Assembly: GCA_033964015.1 (NCBI GenBank)
Contig: CM066918.1
Coordinates: forward strand, 24,263,387 to 24,327,386
Reading direction: 5' to 3'
Length of the DNA: 64,000 nt
DNA from: Scolanthus callimorphus
Taxonomy: Eukaryota; Cnidaria; Anthozoa; Actiniaria; Edwardsiidae
Made by a program: the position numbers and the translations under genes. Positions 53,694-64,000 of the stretch are shown one piece after another. Position 1 is the stretch's first letter. Each line of letters opens with the position of its first letter. The notes below the pieces were generated by a model. That model was not told the origin of the DNA, made no database searches, and saw only the letters and a list, made by a program, of their open reading frames with translations.

Positions 53694-56372
53694 TTTGTAG
53701 CAACTGTACAGTCAATGGCCCTAATTCCGGACAATTTGCTATATTTTTTCCCACTATATTAGACTTTATATAAGTAAAGATTTAGTAAAACTATGATTTT
53801 TAATTAGCAAAGCCTTGGCCTATATATCTTCAAAAAATATCAGGAGAGTTTGGATAATATGTCAATTTTTATACGTCAATTACAGTAAAAATGGACAGAT
53901 TAAGGACCGTCCTGGAGGTCACATTCTGTTCTGTTCTGTATGTTTAAGGGGAGGTCGCAAGGAGGGCAATCATAATGATGTTTCAATAATAGAATTACGG
54001 AATGGGCAGTAAGGACCCGAGTAATATAATTGTCCTACTAGAGCAGCCTCTGAAATCCCGCTGGGTGTCAAGGCCACAGCTAGGATTTTTTGTTTGTATG
54101 TGTGTGTGCGGGGGGGGGGGGGGGGGGGGGGCAACGTGGATATCAACAGAGAACGGAGAAAAGAGAACAAAATTGCAAAATGGCCCATCAACGGGAACAA
54201 AACTTGCCACCCTCTAAGAGCAAACGAAGTGCGACAATGCATTGACTAAGAGGCTTCTCATAACGAACTCAGCTTTTGTCATATAAAAAGCAAGTACTAC
54301 CTAAACGGCAACAACAGCTCGACAAGAAAGGGCAATCCATTCACAATGTGTAAAAAAATATAGTTTGAAGATAGCAAGACTCAGATCAGCTGATCAGGTT
54401 TACATGATACTACTGTAGTAAAGCACAAAGAGCACAAGAGTCACTGATGTATAAACGTCGTTTCATAGTGCCAATAAAAGGATCTTGGGTCACCAGAAGT
54501 GCAATCGAGCCTTATACCCAAATTTAAACCACAAAAGATACGACTCCGCGCGCGTGACTTGCCCAAAAAACTAAATAGCTGGTGGGGGTGTTTTTCGAAA
54601 ACAAATCCTTGAGTGACTTGATTCCCCGTAATATTTGTGAAAAAATAATCCACACTGCTTACGAGAGGCCTACCCTCTCAACTCAAATGGTCCGTCCCTT
54701 GCCCAGAAAACACGGAAAGGCCCGAGACCGCTGCCGCCATCACGTTCACTTGCTCAGCTGAGTCTATAGGGGGTTCGTGTTTACAGTTTGTGCTCATTTG
54801 CATAAGCAGGGTCTAGATTCAGGATGTTTGAATCACTGCTGAATATGAATAGCGGACAGCAAATGAAACCTACTCTGAAAATTTAAAGGTTTAACATTCA
54901 GTTGTAACGACGTAGTTGAATGTTCATTTTGGTGAACATATGTGGGCTAATGAACCGTTTGCCACACAGCAATCCACTCATTTTTAAAAACCTGCGTAGA
55001 GAGCCTCCAAAACGAACGTAAACGTCAAAAAGTTCTTAGGAATAGTAATTATTTTATCTCCCGAACATCTTTATTACATTTTCCAAGAGCAAAGAGGCAT
55101 TTTCGATAGCCTTGAATTTCTTGGGTGGCAAGAAGCTCATTACCCCTCATGTTTTCTGTAAATTGAACTTATCGCCATGCGCCAAGAGTTCATAATTAAG
55201 AGTGAACAACTCCGATACAGTATTCGTGAGAGATCCTTTGTACAGACCTAGTTATTTTTAGAACTGTTTTTCTCGCTGAATTATAATGCTATTGTTTTTG
55301 TAGCCAATCAAATTCATTTGATCAGTAGCTCATTATAACTTCGGTATTTATAACCGCTCAACCGATACGCACGCTCTTGCAAGACTGTATTCTTTAATTA
55401 GGCCTATTGTTTTCTGCCTTTGTTGTTCTCTGTGCGTGACCCTAGGGGATGTATAAAGACGACTAAGTGCCAATCTAAAAATAACTAGGTCTGTCTAAAG
55501 GTTCTCTCAAGCCCTATTATCATGTTGTACACTCTTATTTATGTATACTCTTGCATGCGCTCATAATTTGAATGACGAACGTAAAACTTTCTAATTACGC
55601 TTCATTCACCAGGCGCTATTGAAATCAGAACAATTCTTTTTGTAGCACCGTTACGCTTGCTGATTTTTACGGATGCTTGAAATGTGCCGGCCGCGTGTTG
55701 TAGCTAAATCATTCAAACTTGAAAGCTGACGCCCTAAGTTGTAAATGTTGACTGTTTAACAGCTGAAAAGATAAAAGCCATTCGCAAGGCAAGAGAAAAA
55801 TAGATCGGCGCCAAAGCGATCACACGCATATTTGTATGGAAATTACTAGGATTGCAGGTAGGGAGAGCGCGCCTATCACGGAAAAAGGCATACATTCAGT
55901 AGTTTAGTCCTATGTTTTTCTCATTTCAATTCAGCAGATTGGTTTTTATCCTTGTTGGTTTAGTCAGATGGCGTGAGAGAACATTTTAGCGCAGCTTTTG
56001 CAACTTCAAACAAACGGATATTGGATGCCCCGAGTGACACATTGACTATTGACTCGACTGACGTATTGACCTTGCAAAATAAGCGCGGAGAAAAGCTTTG
56101 TTTACACAAACTACCAGAAACTCTAGAGGACGAAACTCGGATTTACCTCATTACGACCTCATTCTATCATATCGTGTGTTTTCTAATGTATATGTACGAT
56201 CGAGGTACTGGCCGACACAAAGAACGGGCTGCGAGGGAGACTAAGGTACTGTCTGTGTGAAGTAAACCTAAAAACTGGGTGTGCCCTGCGTAGTGACAAC
56301 CGAGCTAGAAATAGACGAAATCGAACGCTTAATCGCAGAAACCAAAGGTGTGGGAAATCCCTGAAACCCATC
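53694..56372. other. intergenic, no gene seen
   Basis: It contains a G run at about 54110-54130, an AATAAA at 54473 that could serve the upstream gene, and the foldback element at 55227-55509. A 95-codon open frame at 55973-56260 directly before the GPCR has no recognisable feature and may be 5' UTR sequence. Confidence 0.45.
55227..55509. mobile_element. 283-bp MITE-like element with 36-bp inverted ends
   Basis: TGAGAGATCCTTTGTACAGA continuing to TTATTTTTAGA is inverted, with few mismatches, at 55474-55509. The interior has no coding capacity. Confidence 0.82.
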
Positions 56373-57500
56373 ATGGTAAACGTTACGGTTCACAATGAAT
56401 CTAGTACCGCGGGAGATGTGCCACACAACGTAACTCATCCGGTTCATGGTACGAACCTCAATAGCTACTTTTCGAATCATTACGGAACCTGGTTTTGGGT
56501 GGTACATGCGATTATTTGCATCGTCACCATCATAGGCAATGGACTTGTTATAAGAGTCATAACATCGAGGAAAACGCCACTCGATCAACAATCACCCAAT
56601 GGCCGCTTCATCTTGTCTTTAGCCATAGCGGATTTTTGCGTCGGGGTTTTCAACGCGCCCGTGAAGTTCCTATGCGTATTTTGGATAAGGAGATGTAACT
56701 ACATGACCTGGGCGTTCTACAGCTTTTTTGGAAACTCCTTTTTGAACGCTTCTATTGGAAACTTGTGCGTATTGACATCGGATCGCTTCGTAGCCGTTGT
56801 GCATCCTTATAAACACGCGGCTTTCAATAGTGCGTCCCGTTCGCGGACATTGGTCGCGGTTGCTTGGGGCTCGGCATTCTTGCTTCAACTACCAGATCTT
56901 TTGACTGACATTCGAATCGCAAAACTAGACGATTTAGTGTTCAGTATCGTGTATATAACTTGCCTTAACATAATACCGACATTATGGATGGTGTACGCAT
57001 ATTCACGAATCGTCCACATAGTCCTAAAACATCGGCGACAAATTCAGAAACTTGAGGACCAAGTTTCTTGTAACAGTAATGACAAGATCAAAGTACAACC
57101 TACCAGAACAAATACACGAATTTCTGGAAATCGAGCGCTTAGAGGGCGCGGACTGAGAGCAGTTGGAGCAGTAGTAGCGATTTTCCTTCTCTGTAACAGC
57201 TTTTTCATGTACATAATGGCTTGTTATTTTCTTACTGGCAACTGCGCAGTCACAATAACCGTAGCAGCGACGACTGTTTTATTTCGTTACCTAAACAGTG
57301 GCGTCAATTTCTTCGTTTTCGCGCTCATGAAAACGGATTTCCAAAGAGAACTCCTGCGAGTTTTGGGCATACGTAACACTCGCGTAACACCAGGCCAGTC
57401 ACAGAGCGATAGGTCTTTTACGGAGGCATCTGCACGCACGAGAATGGAGGAAGTCAAGGGAAAATCGGTAGCGAAGACCGCCCTCGTGTTGCCGGGATAA
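56373..57500 (+). CDS. rhodopsin-class (class A) G protein-coupled receptor, single exon
   Basis: 375 residues with seven hydrophobic segments. The N-terminus carries NVT, NES and NVT glycosylation sites. Landmarks: TM1 IIGNGLV (N56), TM2 LSLAIADF (D87), TM3 ending SDRFVAVVHP (D137-R138-F139), TM4 W165, TM5 NIIPTLW (P202). TM6 reads FLLCNSFFMY where the family usually has CWxP, and TM7 reads LNSGVNFFVFA where it usually has NPxxY. The DRF in place of DRY and the TM7 change suggest altered activation. The C-terminal tail is Ser/Thr-rich. Intronless class A receptors are common in cnidarians and other invertebrates, so the ligand cannot be guessed; amine- or peptide-type receptors are both possible. 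The start is the first ATG before the glycosylation cluster. Confidence 0.93.
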   Translation: MVNVTVHNESSTAGDVPHNVTHPVHGTNLNSYFSNHYGTWFWVVHAIICIVTIIGNGLVIRVITSRKTPLDQQSPNGRFILSLAIADFCVGVFNAPVKFLCVFWIRRCNYMTWAFYSFFGNSFLNASIGNLCVLTSDRFVAVVHPYKHAAFNSASRSRTLVAVAWGSAFLLQLPDLLTDIRIAKLDDLVFSIVYITCLNIIPTLWMVYAYSRIVHIVLKHRRQIQKLEDQVSCNSNDKIKVQPTRTNTRISGNRALRGRGLRAVGAVVAIFLLCNSFFMYIMACYFLTGNCAVTITVAATTVLFRYLNSGVNFFVFALMKTDFQRELLRVLGIRNTRVTPGQSQSDRSFTEASARTRMEEVKGKSVAKTALVLPG

Positions 57501-57534
57501 TGGCGCAACCGCTTGGAACAGCAGCGAACAATTT

Positions 57535-57815
57535 CAGGAGCCCATCAACAGGAGCTTCCATCTACTCCACTAGGTCTAGCCAAGGTTTTGTGTTTTCACA
57601 TCTAGCCAAATGCACAGGAGTAGAAGAGTCTATTTTTGACAATTTCTTCAGAAGCCAATCAACAGGCCTCCATCTACTCCACTAGGTCTAGCTAAATGCA
57701 CAGGAGTAGCACAGGCTCTTTTTATATTCTACATTTTGACAATTTCTTCATTCAGAAGCCCATCAACAGGGACCTCCATCTACTCCACTTGGTCTAGCCA
57801 TATGCACAGGATAAT
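57535..57815. repeat. three imperfect direct repeats downstream of the GPCR
   Basis: Units with AGCCCATCAACAGG, then TCCATCTACTCCACT, GGTCTAGC and ATGCACAGGA begin near 57535, 57651 and 57754. A partly inverted relative (CTCGTGTTGATGGGCTCC) lies near 57975, and another near 52433. Confidence 0.75.
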
Positions 57816-58249
57816 AATTTGCTTTGGATCCAATTTGTTTTTGGATTTTTTTCCCGCGAAAATTAGTGGTCGAGTGAGAATATCGGGATCATTTGTAACC
57901 ATGACAACTTATTCTCGCTGGATTCAAAATCTACAATCTAAAAATAGATTCATCAAATCCAGTGCTTCGGAGGCTCCTCGTGTTGATGGGCTCCCGAAAA
58001 TTTTATCAAATATTCACCTTTAAAATAGGGTAAGGTAAGCAAACAGCAATGTGTTTCTTGATTCCTTTGGGATGCCTTGGTTTGAGGTGTGTAAGCGAAG
58101 GACGAAAGGCATATTTTGCATTTCTGTTTTGGGTTCCCTTCTCTATCATAAAATATATTCAACGCTTCGCATGAACGTGATGAAGGTCTATATGGAGGAC
58201 TTCTATAACCAAGGAAACAACACATATTATTCCATTCTTTAAGACATTC

Positions 58250-58255
58250 TTTATT
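58250..58255 (-). terminator. candidate distal polyadenylation signal for U1A
   Basis: Minus-strand AATAAA 1.75 kb after the U1A stop codon; a nearer one lies at 58873-58878. Either would place ATTGCAC motifs upstream of the cleavage site. Confidence 0.45.
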
Positions 58256-58872
58256 GAATATGAACTCACAGAATCAGAACAGACCCATCGCTTTCTCAAC
58301 CTTTTGTGTAGTATCTTCTAGTTCAACCAAGCTGTGTGCAATGCAAGGGACCCAGATCAGTTCTCACACTTCAGCTACAGTGCAATGCTTGAAGCGAATC
58401 AGCTTAAAATCAACTTTACTTATAAATGTAGAACTTATTATGGCCAAGTGCAATGCCATCAAAAATCAGAAATCTAAATAGAAAATATCTATAAAATTAT
58501 CAAAATGAAGTATACCCACCATACTAACAAATTTATTGTGTGTGATGGATTTTTCTTGAGCAGATGCACCCTAGGGTGGATTTTAGGCCAAAATGGGAAA
58601 ACGTGATGAAATCATGAAGATGCAATGATACATTACCAACTCCGAGGGCCCTCACAGGAAACAGCTTCGTCAAAAAGTAAATAAAAATGTATCATACATC
58701 AAAAGGCTACTATTTACAAATAACATGAGGCTAACCTAAAATAGACATAGCTAAGTGCAATGCTATGCAGCCTTAAAGAGCCCTTGTCAGCTAGTCCTTT
58801 GTTATTGTTTCATTTGATATTACAAGACGAATTATGTGTAGAAATCTCGAAATAACCATCTAGAAACAAAGC

Positions 58873-58878
58873 TTTATT
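58873..58878 (-). terminator. candidate proximal polyadenylation signal for U1A
   Basis: Minus-strand AATAAAGC, 1.1 kb after the U1A stop codon. Three heptamers lie upstream of it in the mRNA and four lie downstream, between it and the distal signal. Confidence 0.45.
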
Positions 58879-59120
58879 CTTCATCTACCGAATTCAATCG
58901 AAAATATCACACTACATTCCTTAAATCAGCCGATGGAAATGGATGCTTTCTCTGACTCGGTATGTTGCTAGTCTAACAAAATGGACTGCTGATTGAGGCT
59001 CTTTAAGAAGAGAAATTGAAGCAAGAGGCCACAGCATAGAAATGTTTCCAGTGTAGAATGCAATACTTTTCTGAACAGTTCCGAATAAAATAACACTAAT
59101 ATGGGTTGGCACCTACTTGG

Positions 59121-59776
59121 AAATCAAATAACAATTGTACAGTCTCAAAAAATCCGCAACCCGCCTAGTTCATGATAACAGGAGTGCTTTCAGAATGGTC
59201 TCAACCATTTGCAACTAAACAGTTTCTCGTACCAAATAAGGCAACAGATTGATACCGAAATTGAATTGTTTCAACCAGCCGAGATATTCTGATAAATGGG
59301 AAGCACCCCAGTTTCAGCTAGCCGCCATGGAATCCGTTTGGACCCTTAAGCTAAGAGGGAGATGGGTGCAATTTTCCTGTGACGTAACAGTGGTTTAGTT
59401 TTCAAAGGTATCCATGATGGTGGTTTGGTATGGGACTTACGTGTATACGCAAATCAAATCACCATATTGTACAGTCTCAAAAATATCCGCAACCCGCCTA
59501 GTTGATGATAACTGGAGTGCTTTCAGAATGGTCTGAACCTGAACCATTTGCAACTAACCAGTTTCTCTTACCAAATAAGGCAACAGATTGATACGGAAAT
59601 TCAACCAGCCGAAATGTTCTGACAAATGGAAAGCACGCCTGTTTCAGCTAGCCGACATGGAATCCCTTTGGACCCTTATGTTAAGAGGGAGATGGGTGCA
59701 ATTTTTCTGTGACGTAACAGTGGTTTAGTTTTCAAAGGTATCCATGATGATGGTTTGGTATGGGACTTACGTGTAA
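59121..59776. repeat. tandem duplication, two copies of about 328 bp
   Basis: The copies at 59121-59450 and 59451-59776 share AAATCAAAT, TGTACAGTCTCAAAA, CCGCAACCCGCCTAGTT, TTGGACCCTTA and GGGACTTACGTGTA in order, with few differences. Each copy carries one ATTGCAC heptamer on the minus strand. Confidence 0.9.
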
Positions 59777-60001
59777 TACACAGGTTCAACCACCAAAATA
59801 TACTATAAATCTCACAACAAACAAATTCCAAAACTTGAGCAAAATCGTAAGCTTGTGATACAAATCTAAGAGAAAAATAACCAATGCTGTGGCCCCTATT
59901 CTAGTTCCCATTTCCTTGATTACAAAGCCTACATGTAAAATCACAATAATTATTAACATGGCTTAGTGCAATGCCATGACTAAAGTACTACTACATTATA
60001 G

Positions 60002-62014
60002 CTACTTCTTGGCAAACGTGATGGTCATGGCATTCGCTGGGGTTATCCTGAAGCCCTGTAGAGCATCCTTGGCCGTTCCTGCTTGAACTTCATTTTCAAA
60101 CTCGACGAATGAGATATCAGACCTGCCAGGCACCAACCGTACTTCCTTGAATCCAGGAAATCTGGACAGAAAACAAAACATTCAATACAGTACAGAAACA
60201 GGAAGGTCACTTTCTTTGTATCTGCATGCACAAATTCTGATATGGGCTTTCTTCAAATTTATTTTGAAGTTCACACATTTAATGGAAAATATCTGTTGTT
60301 CTGAATCTACTATGCATGCAGAGAATTTGGATTTATCCATTGACTCTGTCTTGTCTCCTTGCCAGATGACCGATGGGTGTGGGGACAACATTGTGATCTC
60401 CCAAGTTCCGATATTCGAGGCTGTCTGGGAGACTAGGAGATCCAAAATTTTGGGTCCCCTCTCATAAATTCTGGGATAATTTAGTTGGAAGGTATGTGTG
60501 GTTTTTACCAGTACATATTAGGGAAGAATTATATGTGCTAAAGCAAACCTGAGGACAAATGACTACTTACTGGTTGAACAGCATGGAAAGCATGAGTTCT
60601 GTGGTTTCCTGTGGTAGGTTGGTAAGGAACAGAATATTGTTTGGAAGGTCTGGCATAATGGGCTGTTGTATTGGCGCTGCCATTCCAGGGACTGCACGTG
60701 GAGCTAGGAACAAACTTTACATTAGATTGAACTACAACAGGAAACAACTGGTTCTGTATGCCCAGAAATCCAGGAGTTTTCAAGGAGGTTTATCAGATTG
60801 TTTTCCAGTAGCTCACCAGAAATTATTCTGCATCTGGTGTCAACCTTAAGCAATACGATCAATTGCATCTACCCATCTATGTACACGCTCAACAAAAATG
60901 TGTTGTCAGCACGTGATCTTCAAAATTTTGACAGTTGAACTTCAAAGTTTGCCTGCCCATGCGTGAAGCTTTGAAAATGCTTGAAGGTAAAAAGTTCAGT
61001 TGCTTTATTTCTTCCTGACCAGAAAAACTATAAAGCTACCAGAATATTAGCTTTGTTCAATAATTATTGTTGAAACGAGACTGCGGACTTGAATATTGTG
61101 ACAAAAACATTCAAGTTTTCCCATCAAAACACTAAAGTTTCAAGGTCAAAACAGTTTCATTTGCCGACAGAACATCTTTTTGATGTGTGTGTAGAAGGGT
61201 AGATACAATAACAACAGGAGCCGGTTGTGTAAAGTAGTTTTGTCTTGCAAAATTTGTTTTTGTATTCCAGTAGTTCTCCAGTAGTCTATTAGGGCTGGTT
61301 TAGACAAGCACCAGAGAGGCAAGCGTTAACAACAGCATCGCAAGCACATGCTTAAAATCAACATTCGCTTGATTTACACTAGATGCAAGCACATGGCAAA
61401 CACAGCATCTCAATTTTCTTGTGCTTGCAAATAAGGGAAATGTATGAGTTTCATATCCTTGCACTTGCATCTGCACTTGGGTTTGTGTGTAAGCCATCCT
61501 TAAAGAAATGCAGGACTTTGCAGAACAATAAAAAGTGCAGGACTTTCCAGGTTTTCTAGGAGCTGTACAAACCCTGAAAAACTGAGTCTGGCATTCTCAA
61601 TGTCATTCCGTTTCTATGCTTATTAAGACCTTCACAGATGCTGACTAAAGGAATCCTAGATGTTCCAAAAACAATATTGTACCCAGAGCCTGTCATTTTT
61701 GGCCAGCAGCAAGATTCAGGGCTCTGACGGAATACATTTTTTTAAAAGCCAGATTCTGGGTTTCCAGTTTGAAAGTTTGTTATGTTTTCTGTTGTGATCT
61801 TGACTCAGAGCCCCGAATCTTGCCGCTGGCTTAAAGATGACATGCTCCGGGTACGAGATTGTTCCAAAAAGATTAAAAAATAAAAACCTGAAAGTACAAG
61901 GCTTACCATTAGCTGCCATCATAGGTTGTCCAGGTACAAGACCAGGCATTGGCTGTGGCATGACTCCCATCGCAGGAGCAGCCACTGGAACCTTCTTGAC
62001 AGGATGAACAGCAG
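60002..62014 (-). CDS. SNRPA: U1 snRNP protein A (U1A/SNRPA), C-terminal three exons, 5' part outside the window
   Basis: Exons from upstream: 61907-62014, 60571-60703, 60002-60161; all joins keep phase. They encode a Pro/Met/Ala-rich linker ([19 protein letters not shown]), then the second [23 protein letters not shown] (RNP2 ILFLTNL), [31 protein letters not shown] (RNP1-like), ending [10 protein letters not shown]. The FLTNLP and [10 protein letters not shown] wording and the long Pro/Met linker favour U1A over U2B''. In some invertebrates one SNF-type protein serves both roles. RRM1, which binds U1 stem-loop II, must lie beyond 64000; I see no such exon in 62015-64000. Its downstream region holds seven U1A-binding heptamers. 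Confidence 0.93.
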
Positions 62015-62227
62015 CTAAAAAATATTAATTATTTGTCAACAACCTTGGTATTTTAACTCACCAGCTGTGTGACAAATAAAAAGTTAATTTTCAGTCCATT
62101 TGCAAGTCCATTTGCTCTCCACTGGCAACAGATTTGCAAGAAAATCTCTATTTATCTAAGTTTCTATTCTATAACTATTTCTGTTTCATCTGTTCTGCAT
62201 CAATCCTCCTCACTGTATAACTGTTTT

Positions 62228-62518
62228 TAGTATAAACCAACTAATGGTCTATTACAAATCCTGCATTCTGATTGGCTGAGCTACTAATGGTTTATTAGTG
62301 ATAGACCGTGCCTGGCAAAACCACCACCTTTCTTTGCAAGAAAACTTGATTTTTCAACATAAAATAATGGAATTCATTGCCAAAACTGACCAACTAGTTG
62401 GTTTATACTAAAACAATTAGACCTCTCGTCCTCATGTGCTATGATATCAATAGACCATTCGGCCTTCGGCCTCATGGTCTATTCATCATAGCACATTCGG
62501 CCTCGAGGTGTAATTGTT
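62228..62518. mobile_element. two-hairpin repeat, copy 2 (other at 22133-22425)
   Basis: Nearly identical to the copy 40 kb away, including both palindromes. It lies in the U1A intron upstream of the 61907-62014 exon and is followed by a G run at about 62540-62552. Confidence 0.88.
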
Positions 62519-63170
62519 AAATGTGCAAGGGTGTAGCCAGGGGGGGGGGGGGAGCATAGAGTGCCGCAGCCCCCTTTCTCAGGAGATTTTCCCATACATT
62601 TACTGTATTTGCTGGAGGAAATGTGAAATTTTTTTCGTCCCATGTTTTCACTATCCCCCCCCCAGAACCAAACTAAACCAGAATAAAAATTGTATTGGCG
62701 AAGTGATATGATGTAAGAATAAAAATGCAATTGCATTTACTTTTGTAAATTTTATCTGACTTAGAATAAACAAACAAACAAATTATGACATGGCAAGAGC
62801 CTGATAGTATTTTCATTCACTTGTTTTCATAACATGACTCACTGGCTTAAGACTTGCTCGCTTGCGCTATGACACAAAAACTTGTGAATAAAAACATTAT
62901 CACTCTCTCAAGCCATGTAATATTTATTTATTTATTTATTTATTATGCTTCATCTACAAAATAATACAGGAAAGGAAAAAAAAAACGTGCGAGGAGAAAA
63001 ACAAGACTAAAAATTGACACGACATGTAGACAGGGACACCACAACAGCAAAGCCAATTACTGTGCCAATTACTATCTCTAATTATTATATAGCTTGTACT
63101 TATTTAATGAAAGCGCGAGCTCTGATTGGTTCTATCATGGTCATGTGGTAAAGTCAAGCTATATAATAAA

Positions 63171-63874
63171 CAGGGCATCTGACAGGGTGCGGAAATTGTG
63201 CGGAAATTTCAGGGCAAAATGTGTGGAAGAAAAGGCAAATTGTGCAGAAAAAAAATACAAATTGTGCGGAAATTTAAATGCCTCTTAAATGCCTTAAAAC
63301 AAATTCAATTCGCCTCTAAAACAATTTCAGAGTTTAAATATGGTCTACCATTGTGTATACATGTTAAAAGATGCTTTTGCACACAAAAGCTTTGATAAAA
63401 CAGGGGGGAAAATGTTAAAAGTTCACTTAAGCTTAAATGTACAGAGAAATAGGCTAAATCACTTACTGGATTTCTGATAATAACACCTCTAAAACGAGTC
63501 TAATTTGCCTCTAAAACAATTTATACATACTAAAAGGAAATTTGTGTACTCAAAAGGGCAAGTTTTTTGACAGAAATTCGACGAGAAACTCTCAACAAGC
63601 TCTCGTTGTCACCAGGAACGCCTGGGCATAAATTTCAGTATGGGAGCGATATGCAACTTTTAGAGTCAAGTTTTCTAGAGATTTTTGTTCTTTTATCATC
63701 CAAATCGCTCAGAAAATGCTAGAAATTGAGGAAATATATAACTGTAAAGACGATCTGAGGTCTTAAAGAAGTGAATTTCCAAGAATTTTTCCAAATTGTG
63801 CGGAAAAAGCTCTCAAGGCGCGGAAATGGCCAAATTGTGCGGATCCGCACCACCGCACCCTGTCAGATGCCCTG
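63171..63874. mobile_element. 704-bp inverted-repeat element with a 6-bp target duplication
   Basis: The ends CAGGGCATCTGACAGGGTGC and their exact inverse enclose repeated AATTGTGCGGAAA words. The same six bases, AATAAA, directly flank both ends (63165-63170 and 63875-63880), as expected for a target-site duplication. No transposase frame. Confidence 0.88.
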
Positions 63875-63882
63875 AATAAAAC

Positions 63883-64000
63883 ACTTAATGACTGCATCCT
63901 TGGGAAACAGCGAGTTTTGTTTTCCCTCGAATCTCGATGTTTATCAATGGATTCTCGGGAAAACAAAACTCACTGCTTCCCTCGGAAGCAGTCATTAAGT
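63883..64000. repeat. palindrome reaching the window edge
   Basis: ACTTAATGACTGCATCC with GCGAGTTTTGTTTTCCC is inverted as GGGAAAACAAAACTCACTGC and ends GCAGTCATTAAGT at 64000. A related CCCTCGGGAGCAGTAATTAAG word lies at 6609-6629. Confidence 0.8.

Larger units (their letters stand above)
58336..59974 (-). promoter_or_regulatory. cluster of seven U1A-binding heptamers (ATTGCAC) downstream of U1A
   Basis: Read on the minus strand (the U1A mRNA sense), ATTGCAC occurs within 58336-58344, 58380-58388, 58448-58456, 58755-58763, 59366-59372, 59696-59702 and 59966-59974. Five copies share the longer GCATTGCAC, three of them GGC/GCATTGCACTT or CTAA. I saw none in the opposite orientation in this stretch and only two others of this orientation elsewhere in the window (about 14418 and 25822). 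ATTGCAC is the loop sequence of U1 snRNA stem-loop II and of the vertebrate U1A 3' UTR element through which U1A blocks its own polyadenylation. Use here as an autoregulatory 3' UTR is inference. Confidence 0.65.

Noticed and set aside
57953..58225. 90-codon minus-strand frame with CKICLSS
   Set aside because: It overlaps the repeat relatives downstream of the GPCR and has no splice-consistent neighbours.

Overview
The window is eukaryotic nuclear DNA. Genes are split into many short exons with GT-AG introns (one GC-AG), the sequence is AT-rich, and introns and intergenic stretches are packed with foldback (MITE-like) repeats, homopolymer G/C runs and degenerate low-complexity repeats. Gene content (ATAD3, an R-SNARE, ETHE1, RPS14, ATAD1, U1A/SNRPA, an invertebrate-style intronless rhodopsin-class GPCR) and a Cys-rich protein family common in marine invertebrates point to an invertebrate animal, most likely an anthozoan cnidarian such as a stony coral. 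The organism call is an inference from gene style; no species can be named.

Layout, left to right. 1-688 (-): N-terminal part of a Cys-rich protein running off the left edge. 5389-9648 (+): four-exon multi-pass membrane protein of unknown family. 10799-17741 (-): complete 17-exon ATAD3. 17868-23632 (+): complete 6-exon synaptobrevin/VAMP, divergent from ATAD3 with 126 bp between start codons. 26657-40543 (-): ETHE1 persulfide dioxygenase with an 8-kb first intron that holds a 2.1-kb inverted-repeat element; its last exon is uncertain. 41660-44431 (-): complete RPS14. 44832-50199 (+): complete 12-exon ATAD1/Msp1, divergent from RPS14. 52802-53693 (+): secreted or single-pass protein with a WAP-like Cys motif. 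56373-57500 (+): single-exon class A GPCR. 60002-62014 (-): the last three exons of a U1A (SNRPA) homologue, whose first RRM lies beyond the right edge.

Three genes act at or in mitochondria (ATAD3 inner membrane, ETHE1 matrix sulfide oxidation, ATAD1 outer-membrane protein extraction), but nothing shows that the neighbourhood is functional. Two head-to-head pairs (ATAD3/VAMP and RPS14/ATAD1) probably share bidirectional promoters.

The most notable signal is seven copies of the U1A-binding heptamer ATTGCAC, all in the mRNA sense, in the 1.75 kb downstream of the U1A stop codon. U1A is known in vertebrates to repress polyadenylation of its own mRNA through this heptamer, so this looks like a multi-site autoregulatory 3' UTR in a non-vertebrate. 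Two of the sites lie in a tandem duplication. Exon boundaries were set by eye from splice consensus, phase agreement and family similarity; no alignment or transcript data were available.
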